The notes beneath the pieces were generated by a model that had not been told where the DNA came from, ran no database searches, and saw nothing but the letters and a program-made list of their open reading frames with translations. The translations under genes and the position numbers were made by a program. From Streptomyces griseus subsp. griseus (GTDB taxonomy: Bacteria > Actinomycetota > Actinomycetes > Streptomycetales > Streptomycetaceae): a stretch of DNA of 10,831 nt. Location: contig NZ_JOJE01000088.1 in the NCBI RefSeq assembly GCF_000720255.1, forward strand, positions 1 through 10,831. The letters are read 5' to 3'. This document shows positions 6,598 to 10,831 of the stretch, in pieces. Each line of letters opens with the position of its first letter. The stretch's first letter is position 1.

Positions 6598-7335
6598 ATG
6601 CTTCAACCACCGAGGGGCGGCGCCGGACACGGCGCCGCCGCCGCGGACAGTGGACTGATGAGCATCGGCACGGTGCTGAACGTGCTGCGCGACGAGTTCC
6701 CGGAAGTCACCATCTCCAAGATCCGTTTCCTGGAGTCGGAGGGGCTCATCGAGCCGCAGCGGACCCCCTCGGGGTATCGCAAGTTCAGCGCCGAGGACGT
6801 CGACCGCCTCGGTCACGTCCTGAGGATGCAGCGGGACCACTATCTGCCGCTCAAGGTGATCCGGGAGTATCTGGACGCCATGGAGCGCGGCGAGGCCGTG
6901 CAGCTGCCCGCGCTCGGCCGTCAGCGGGACGGTGAGGCCGGGGCCGAGCTGCTGGAGGGCCCCACGGCAGCCCGGATCGGGCGGGCCGAGCTGCTGGCCG
7001 CCGCCGGGATCGAGGAGCGGGAACTGGCCGAGTGGGAGTCGTACGGACTCGTCACGCCGATCGAGGACGGGGTGTACGACGCCGAGACGGTCACCGTGGC
7101 CGCGCTCGTCATCGAACTGGGCCGGTTCGGTATCGAGCCGAGGCACCTGCGGGTGATGAAGGCCGCCGCCGACCGTGAGGCGGGGCTGGTGGACCAGGTG
7201 GTGGCACCGCTGAAGCGGCACCGCAACCCGCAGACCAGGGCCCACGCCGAGGCCCGTACGAAGGAGCTGGCGGGCCTCACGGTGCGGCTGCACGCCGCGC
7301 TGGTGCGGACGGCGCTCGGGGTGCGGCTGCCCTGA
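6598..7335 (+). CDS. ftsR: MerR-family transcriptional regulator, FtsR type
   Basis: A 245-residue DNA-binding protein. A short variable leader (1-20) precedes MSIGTVLNVLRDEFPEVTIS (21-40). The MerR winged helix spans about 22-97, with SKIRFLESEGLIEP (40-53), TPSGYRKFS (56-64) and RLGHVLRMQRDHYLPLKVIR (70-89). A second winged-helix-like segment (128-205) contains RAELLAAAGI and ELAEWESYGLVTP. No cysteine cluster or drug-binding domain is present, so it is not a metal or drug sensor of the classical MerR type. Corynebacterium FtsR and M. tuberculosis Rv1828 have this two-part form and also follow the odhI/garA gene; FtsR activates ftsZ there, so a division-control role is inferred. AGGGAAGG (6587-6594) lies only 3 nt from ATG 6598. 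ATG 6658 (residue 21) begins at the conserved domain and is a possible alternative start. A hairpin 28 nt after the stop separates it from the next gene. Confidence 0.88.
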   Translation: MLQPPRGGAGHGAAAADSGLMSIGTVLNVLRDEFPEVTISKIRFLESEGLIEPQRTPSGYRKFSAEDVDRLGHVLRMQRDHYLPLKVIREYLDAMERGEAVQLPALGRQRDGEAGAELLEGPTAARIGRAELLAAAGIEERELAEWESYGLVTPIEDGVYDAETVTVAALVIELGRFGIEPRHLRVMKAAADREAGLVDQVVAPLKRHRNPQTRAHAEARTKELAGLTVRLHAALVRTALGVRLP

Positions 7336-7362
7336 GGCGGCTGTTCGCCGACCCGTCCGGAA

Positions 7363-7401
7363 GGGCCCGGGATGGCCTGATCGGCCGCCGGATCCCGGCC
7401 C
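7363..7401 (+). terminator. Long imperfect hairpin after ftsR
   Basis: GGGCC (7363-7367) and GGGAT (7369-7373) pair with GGCCC (7397-7401) and ATCCC (7392-7396). A single C bulges at 7368. An inner GGCC/GGCC stem (7374-7377 with 7383-7386) forms around a TGATC loop. It starts 28 nt after the stop and is followed by the start region of the next transcript, so it is a probable terminator. Confidence 0.55.
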
Positions 7402-7428
7402 GACTACCCAAACGTCCCGAGCACGGCC

Positions 7429-7434
7429 TAGGGT
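7429..7434 (+). promoter_or_regulatory. -10 element for a leaderless transcript
   Basis: TAGGGT fits the TANNNT -10 pattern and ends six bases before the GTG at 7441, so transcription would start at or next to the start codon. There is no Shine-Dalgarno in front of 7441. The -35 area (about 7405-7411) is a poor match. Confidence 0.5.
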
Positions 7435-7440
7435 TGCTGT

Positions 7441-7914
7441 GTGAACGAGCTCGATGTCGTAGGTGTCCGGGTCGAAATGCCCTCCAACCAACCGATCGTG
7501 CTCCTGCGCGAAGTGGGAGGCGACCGCTACCTCCCCATCTGGATCGGGCCCGGGGAGGCGACGGCCATCGCCTTCGCCCAGCAGGGCATGGCCCCCGCGC
7601 GACCGCTGACCCACGACCTGTTCAAGGACGTGCTGGAGGCCGTCGGCCAGGAGCTCACGGAAGTGCGCATCACGGACCTGCGTGAGGGCGTCTTCTACGC
7701 GGAGCTGGTCTTCGCCAGCGGGGTCGAGGTGAGCGCCCGCCCGTCCGATGCCATAGCGCTGGCACTGCGCACCGGTACGCCGATCTTCGGCAGCGACACG
7801 GTGCTCGACGACGCGGGCATCGCGATTCCGGACGAGCAGGAGGACGAGGTGGAGAAGTTCCGCGAGTTCCTCGACCAGATCTCGCCCGAGGACTTCGGCA
7901 CCAGCAGCCAGTAG
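7441..7914 (+). CDS. Bifunctional nuclease-domain (BFN/DUF151) protein
   Basis: A 157-residue protein consisting mostly of one BFN domain. Family landmarks are LPIWIGPGEATAIAFAQQG (31-49), RPLTHDLF (54-61), the VRITDLREGVFYAEL core (75-89) and RPSDAIALALRTGTPIF (100-116). An acidic tail (130-152) ends the protein. Family members have been linked to nuclease activity, mainly in plants and from a Thermotoga structure; the role in actinobacteria (Rv1829 is the orthologue by position) is unresolved. The GTG start is chosen because the conserved domain begins within its first ten residues and a -10 box sits six bases upstream, implying leaderless translation. It lies between two MerR genes, and each gap holds a hairpin, so it probably has its own transcript. 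Confidence 0.92.
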   Translation: MNELDVVGVRVEMPSNQPIVLLREVGGDRYLPIWIGPGEATAIAFAQQGMAPARPLTHDLFKDVLEAVGQELTEVRITDLREGVFYAELVFASGVEVSARPSDAIALALRTGTPIFGSDTVLDDAGIAIPDEQEDEVEKFREFLDQISPEDFGTSSQ

Positions 7915-7933
7915 CGTCGGTTCGGCGGTGACG

Positions 7934-7960
7934 GCCCCGGTGGACGGGGCGCTCGCCCCG
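7934..7960 (+). terminator. Alternative hairpins after the BFN gene
   Basis: GGGGC (7946-7950) can pair either with GCCCC upstream (7934-7938) or with GCCCC downstream (7955-7959). The downstream stem extends to CGGGGC/GCCCCG with a GCTC loop. The two GCCCC copies belong to a direct repeat, GCCCCGGTG, at 7934-7942 and 7955-7963. It begins 19 nt after the stop; a terminator is the simplest reading. Confidence 0.4.
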
Positions 7961-8110
7961 GTGATGCGTGCGTCACGGGCTTCTCGCCGACAGTGCTGAA
8001 ATGTCGGGATTCGCCTAAGGCGCCGGAGTGCGTCCTGCGGCTCCCGCTCAGGGCATTCGGCTAGCCTTTCCCCGCGGTGGGGTACGGGAAACCACTCCTT
8101 GGGTGATTAT

Positions 8111-8128
8111 CACTCGGCGTGCCGAGTG
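8111..8128 (+). promoter_or_regulatory. Perfect 18-bp palindrome, candidate operator of the second MerR gene
   Basis: CACTCGGC (8111-8118), a central GT, and GCCGAGTG (8121-8128) form a perfect inverted repeat. It ends nine bases before the -35 box at 8138. This position suits an activator or an upstream-binding autoregulator. Two 8-bp arms with a 2-bp centre place equivalent bases about one helical turn apart, suiting a dimer. The regulator is not identified. Confidence 0.55.
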
Positions 8129-8137
8129 TGGCGATCG

Positions 8138-8166
8138 TTGACGCACCCCTGGTGACTGCCTACCGT
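8138..8166 (+). promoter_or_regulatory. Housekeeping-type promoter of the second MerR gene
   Basis: TTGACG (8138-8143), a 17-bp spacer and TACCGT (8161-8166) match the TTGAC / TANNNT consensus. The start of transcription is expected near 8173, about 24 nt before GTG 8197. The 17-bp spacer is normal, so the distorted 19-20-bp spacer seen at classical MerR-activated promoters is absent. Confidence 0.65.
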
Positions 8167-8196
8167 CGAGAAGGCAGGTCAAGGACGGAGGTCGGC

Positions 8197-8880
8197 GTGA
8201 GCAGCAGCGGCGACGGTACGACTGGGGGTGCCCCCGGATTCGGCCCCGGGGGGAGCGGTCCGTACCCTCCCCCGAGCTCTCGGCTCCGCTCGAGCATGGG
8301 GTATCCCCACCCGGGCAGCGCGGCCGATCACGCACCACAGCGACCGACGGCCGTGCCGAGCGGTGGAGGGGCGGCGCCCATGGCGTCCGAGGAGATCGGC
8401 TACCGAGGTCCGACGGCCTGTGCGGCGGCCGGAATCACCTACCGGCAACTGGACTACTGGGCCCGCACGGGACTCGTCGAGCCGAGCGTGCGGCCCGCCC
8501 ACGGCTCCGGAACGCAGCGGCTGTACAGCTTCCGGGACGTCGTCGTTCTGAAGATCGTCAAGCGGTTCCTCGACACCGGGGTGTCGCTGCAGAACATCCG
8601 TACCGCCGTCCAGCACCTGCGTGAGCGAGGTTTTCGCGACCTGGAGCGGATGACGTTGATGAGTGACGGCGCCACGGTCTACGAGTGCACCTCCCCGGAC
8701 GAGGTCCACGCGCTGCTCCAGGGAGGGCAGGGCGTCTTCGGCATCGCGGTGGGCGTGGTGTGGCGGGACGTGGAGAGCGCGCTGTCGCAGCTGCACGGGG
8801 AGCGGATCGACACGGGTGAGACCCTCGTCGGGCACAATCCGGCGGACGAGCTGGCGCGGCGGCGCAACCGGGCGGTCTGA
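8197..8880 (+). CDS. MerR-family transcriptional regulator (Rv1830/ResR/McdR type)
   Basis: A 227-residue regulator. Residues 1-65 are a Gly/Pro/Ser-rich leader, a large part of which is encoded by a palindromic repeat (see 8223-8309). The winged helix spans 67-142, with YRGPTACAAAGITYRQLDYW (69-88), TGLVEPSVRPAHGSGTQRLYS (91-111) and VVLKIVKRFLDTGVSLQNIR (116-135). The C-terminal part (143-227) has LMSDGATVYECTSPDEVHAL and GVFGIAVGVVWRDVE, typical of the Rv1830 group. That mycobacterial protein has been tied to growth and antibiotic recovery and acts on envelope/division genes; a similar role here is inferred. The start is GTG 8197 rather than the longer frame from 8119, because GGAGG (8187-8191) lies 5 nt before it, and the promoter at 8138-8166 would start transcription downstream of 8119. 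A perfect palindrome precedes the promoter. Confidence 0.88.
   Translation: MSSSGDGTTGGAPGFGPGGSGPYPPPSSRLRSSMGYPHPGSAADHAPQRPTAVPSGGGAAPMASEEIGYRGPTACAAAGITYRQLDYWARTGLVEPSVRPAHGSGTQRLYSFRDVVVLKIVKRFLDTGVSLQNIRTAVQHLRERGFRDLERMTLMSDGATVYECTSPDEVHALLQGGQGVFGIAVGVVWRDVESALSQLHGERIDTGETLVGHNPADELARRRNRAV
8223..8309 (+). repeat. Streptomyces-type palindromic repeat in frame inside the MerR gene
   Basis: The 87-bp stretch has matching ends, TGGGGGTGCCCCC (8223-8235) and TGGGGTATCCCCA (8297-8309). It also has an internal stem CCCCCGG/CCGGGGG (8231-8237 with 8246-8252), and the motif CTCTCGGCTCCGCTCGAGC (8277-8295) with CGAGC/GCTCG arms. I recognise CTCTCGGCTxCGCTCGAGC with flanking G/C blocks as a common interspersed motif of Streptomyces genomes, usually intergenic. 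Here its length is a multiple of three (29 codons) and it encodes residues 9-38 of the variable leader. Confidence 0.6.
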
Positions 8881-8890
8881 GCGCGCCGGT

Positions 8891-8914
8891 CCTGGCTCGG
8901 TCCAGGGGGCCGAG
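8891..8914 (+). terminator. Overlapping weak hairpins between the MerR and dinB genes
   Basis: CCTGG (8891-8895) can pair with CCAGG (8902-8906), or CTCGG (8896-8900) with CCGAG (8910-8914). The two stems are mutually exclusive. They start 11 nt after the MerR stop, have no U-tract, and are short, so terminator activity is uncertain. Confidence 0.3.
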
Positions 8915-8974
8915 TGAGGCTCTGCGGTCGGTGCCGGGAGGGCATTGTCAGTGGCGTAGGGCAGCATCGGAGAT

Positions 8975-10417
8975 GTGAGAACCGCGCCCACGATCCTGCA
9001 TCTCGACATGGATGCCTTCTACGCCTCGGCGGAGCAGGCGGCCAAGCCGAGTCTGCGCGGGAAGGCCGTGATCGTGGGTGGGCTCGGGCCGCGTGGGGTG
9101 GTGGCGACCGCGTCGTACGAGGCACGGGTTTTCGGGGTGCATTCGGCGATGCCCATGGCCCAGGCGCGCCGGCTCGCGCCGAATGCCGCGTATCTCGTGC
9201 CGCGGTTCCAGTTCTACCGGTCGATCAGCGAACAGGTGATGGGGCTGCTGCGGGCGCTGTCGCCGCTGGTGGAGCCGTTGAGCCTGGACGAGGCGTTCGT
9301 GGATCTGGAGGCCGGGGGAGCGGCCTGTGACGAGGAGTCGGCGCGGCTGGTGGGGATGCAGCTGCGGACCGACATACGTGACTTCACGGGGCTCACGGGG
9401 TCGGTGGGGCTGGCCGCGTCCAAGATGATCGCGAAGATCGCTTCCGAGCAGGCCAAACCGGACGGGCTGGTGCTGATCGAGCCGGGCACCGAGCGGGCGC
9501 TGCTGGGGCCGTTGTCGGTGCGGACCCTGCCGGGGGTGGGGCCGGCGACGGGGGACCATCTGCGGCGGGCCGGGATCACCACGGTGGAGGAGATCGCCGA
9601 GGCGGGGGAGGACGAGCTGGTGCGGCTGCTCGGGAAGGCGCATGGGCACGCTCTGTACGCGATGGCGCTGGCGGAGGACGAGCGGCCCGTGGTCGCGGAG
9701 CGGGAGGCTAAGTCGGTGTCCGTGGAGGACACGTACGACGTGGACATCCATGATCGAGTGCGGGTGGGGATGGAGGTGCGGCGGCTCGCGGACCGGTGTG
9801 TGCGGCGGTTGAGGGAGGCGGGGTTGTCGGGGCGGACGATCGTGTTGAAGGTGCGGCGGTACGACTTCTCGACGTTGACGCGATCGGAGACGTTGCGGGG
9901 GCCGACGGACGATCCGGCGGTGGTGCGGGAGGCGGCGGGGCGGTTGCTGGACTCCGTGGACACGACGGGTGGGGTGCGGTTGTTGGGGGTGGGGGTCAGT
10001 GGTCTCGCGGATTACACGCAGGAGGACCTGTTCGCCCAGGTGGCGGAGGAGAGGGGCGAGGAGCCGGTGGAGGAGGCGCACGGTGGTGAGGTGGCGGCGG
10101 GGCAGCGGGAACCCGAGCCCGCCGAGCGGCGGTGGCATCCGGGGCACGATGTGCGGCATACGGAGTACGGGGCCGGGTGGGTGCAGGGGAGTGGGGTGGG
10201 GCGGGTGACCGTGCGGTTCGAGACGCCTGGGTCGGGGCCGGGGAGGGTGCGGACGTTTCGGGTCGACGATCCGGCGTTGGAGGTGGGGGAGCCGGTGCCG
10301 TTGGCTACGCGGCGAGGAGGGGAGCGGGCTGGGCGTGAGGGGGGTTCAGTGGCCGTGGGCGAGGCAGGTGCAGGCGGGGCGGGTCGTCCGGGGGTGGGTC
10401 GCGCAGCCCGGCGCTGA
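8975..10417 (+). CDS. dinB: DNA polymerase IV (Y-family translesion polymerase) with C-terminal Tudor-like extension
   Basis: A 480-residue translesion polymerase that copies past damaged bases with low fidelity. Palm motifs are DMDAFYAS (11-18; D11 and D13 bind metal, Y16 is at the steric-gate position) and SLDEAFVD (103-110; D105, E106). Other landmarks are ASYEAR (46-51), GVHSAMPMAQARRLAP (54-69), SVGLAASKMIAKIASEQAKP (143-162) and the helix-hairpin-helix RTLPGVGPATGDHLRRAGI (183-201). The little-finger domain spans about 240-345. A sliding-clamp motif, QEDLF (349-353), is normally near the C-terminus, but about 127 residues follow: an acidic linker (357-385), an HDVRHTEYGAGWVQGSGVGRVTVRF segment (391-415) and a Gly/Arg tail. 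GTG 8975 is the only start that keeps D11; no good Shine-Dalgarno is present (GGAG is 2 nt away), and CAGCAT (8962-8967) seven bases upstream hints at leaderless expression. No LexA box was seen upstream. Confidence 0.93.
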   Translation: MRTAPTILHLDMDAFYASAEQAAKPSLRGKAVIVGGLGPRGVVATASYEARVFGVHSAMPMAQARRLAPNAAYLVPRFQFYRSISEQVMGLLRALSPLVEPLSLDEAFVDLEAGGAACDEESARLVGMQLRTDIRDFTGLTGSVGLAASKMIAKIASEQAKPDGLVLIEPGTERALLGPLSVRTLPGVGPATGDHLRRAGITTVEEIAEAGEDELVRLLGKAHGHALYAMALAEDERPVVAEREAKSVSVEDTYDVDIHDRVRVGMEVRRLADRCVRRLREAGLSGRTIVLKVRRYDFSTLTRSETLRGPTDDPAVVREAAGRLLDSVDTTGGVRLLGVGVSGLADYTQEDLFAQVAEERGEEPVEEAHGGEVAAGQREPEPAERRWHPGHDVRHTEYGAGWVQGSGVGRVTVRFETPGSGPGRVRTFRVDDPALEVGEPVPLATRRGGERAGREGGSVAVGEAGAGGAGRPGVGRAARR

Positions 10418-10439
10418 CGGGGCACCGCCCGCGCCCACC

Positions 10440-10479
10440 CGTGCCGCCCCAGCGGCACGATTGCCCGCGACCTTGCGGG
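10440..10479 (+). repeat. Two adjacent hairpins after dinB
   Basis: CGTGCCGC (10440-10447) and GCGGCACG (10452-10459) form a perfect 8-bp stem with a CCCA loop. CCCGC (10464-10468) and GCGGG (10475-10479) form a second stem with a GACCTT loop. They start 22 nt after the dinB stop. They could terminate dinB; the sequence also looks like a palindrome family I associate with Streptomyces intergenic DNA, which I cannot verify here. Confidence 0.6.
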
Positions 10480-10480
10480 G

Positions 10481-10831
10481 TGGTGGGGGCCCGACGGACG
10501 GTACGGCGGGGGCGGAGGGCGACTCCCGCGGGGTGTGCGGCCCGGCTGACGTGGGAGAGCGACTGCCAGCGGGGTCGCGGGGCCGCCGGGGGCGAGGTGG
10601 TGGGGGCGGGAGGGCGCTTGACCCGCAGGGTGGTACGGCGGGGCTGGGGAGGCGACTGCTGTGGGAGGCGCGGCCTGGCGGGCGCGGGCGGGCTGCTGTC
10701 CGTGGGTGGGAGGCGCGCGCGGCCTTGGCTGGTGCGGGAGGGCTCCTGGTCGCGGGACGCGTGACAGGGCGCGGGGTGCCGGCGGCATGGGCTGTGTGGC
10801 GGGGGTGGGGGCGACTGTCTGTGCTGTCTCT
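10481..10831. other. G-rich region without a supported gene
   Basis: About 350 bp after the dinB hairpins, with a strong G-over-C bias on the + strand. Open frames exist on both strands (for example 10441-10764 on + and 10012-10788 on -), but they lack recognisable domains, have skewed composition rich in Gly/Arg or Pro/Arg/Ala, and have no ribosome site. Degenerate internal similarity is visible: GGTACGGCGGGG occurs at 10500-10511 and 10632-10643, each followed 18-19 bases after its first base by GGCGACT. I see no tRNA, promoter or known motif here. Confidence 0.5.
10571..10614 (+). other. Six G-tracts, possible G-quadruplex
   Basis: Tracts GGGG (10571-10574), GGGG (10579-10582), GGGGG (10588-10592), GGGGG (10602-10606), GGG (10608-10610) and GGG (10612-10614) are separated by 4, 5, 9, 1 and 1 bases. 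Several four-tract combinations are possible if one nine-base loop is allowed. Such tracts are frequent in G+C-rich DNA, so function is unproven. Confidence 0.35.

Noticed and set aside
6022..7614. 530-residue minus-strand open frame across FHA, ftsR and the BFN start
   Set aside because: It crosses three genes and their hairpins, has His/Gly/Arg-rich low-quality sequence and no ribosome site.
8119..8196. Longer N-terminus for the second MerR protein (from 8119)
   Set aside because: The extra part covers the palindrome and the promoter itself; GTG 8197 has GGAGG at the right distance.
8881..8974. SOS (LexA) box upstream of dinB
   Set aside because: I looked for a GAAC-N4-GTTC type palindrome and saw none; only a TTGTCA at 8945-8950 without a well-spaced -10.
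8948..10159. 403-residue minus-strand open frame opposite dinB
   Set aside because: Pro/His/Arg-rich shadow of a gene whose catalytic motifs are intact on the + strand.
10012..10788. 258-residue minus-strand open frame at the end of the window
   Set aside because: Almost wholly Pro/Arg/Ala, overlaps the dinB 3' end and hairpins, no domain and no start signal; the G-biased DNA alone explains it.

Overview
The window is very G+C-rich and reads as a Streptomyces (or close relative) chromosome. The signs are strong G/C bias at third codon positions, frequent GTG starts, Shine-Dalgarno sites of the GGAGG type, terminator hairpins mostly lacking U-tracts, and a gene order characteristic of actinobacteria. 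All supported genes are on the + strand.

Layout. The window opens inside a 5S rRNA (about its last 100 nt), the end of an rRNA operon, closed by a strong intrinsic terminator (109-151). Next come a CDP-alcohol phosphatidyltransferase (208-816, probably the actinobacterial eukaryote-like cardiolipin synthase), then an 831-residue nucleotidyltransferase / left-handed beta-helix / phosphohexomutase-like protein (932-3427). After a 12-bp hairpin follows a tightly coupled triad: DUF881 protein (3526-4431), Sbp/DUF1290 small membrane protein (4428-4760) and a second DUF881 protein (body 4887-5588). After a structured 190-bp gap come a zinc-ribbon/FHA protein of the GarA/OdhI type (5779-6555), a MerR regulator of the FtsR type (6598-7335), a bifunctional-nuclease-domain protein (7441-7914), a second MerR regulator (8197-8880) and DNA polymerase IV (8975-10417). 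The last 414 bp hold two hairpins and a G-rich stretch with no gene I can support.

How the genes fit together. The order phosphatidyltransferase, DUF881, Sbp, DUF881, FHA, MerR, BFN, MerR matches the conserved Mycobacterium tuberculosis block Rv1822-Rv1830, minus gcvH (Rv1826) and plus the nucleotidyltransferase. The DUF881/Sbp triad also lies beside ftsA/ftsZ in Bacillus subtilis (ylxW-ylxX-sbp), and the first MerR resembles corynebacterial FtsR, an ftsZ activator. A reasonable inference is a module linking membrane/envelope synthesis, septum-associated membrane proteins, Ser/Thr-kinase signalling through the FHA protein, and control of division genes.

The points most worth a second look are: (1) an apparent +1 frameshift in the second DUF881 gene, directly after five perfect 18-bp repeats; (2) loss of active-site loops in the phosphohexomutase-like domain; (3) a perfect palindrome beside a good promoter upstream of the second MerR gene; (4) a Streptomyces-type palindromic repeat in frame in that gene; (5) a possible short isoform of the FHA protein; (6) a Tudor/SH3-like tail on Pol IV; and (7) several apparently leaderless starts. 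I do not see a wholly new defence or mobile system; this is a conserved housekeeping region with local oddities.
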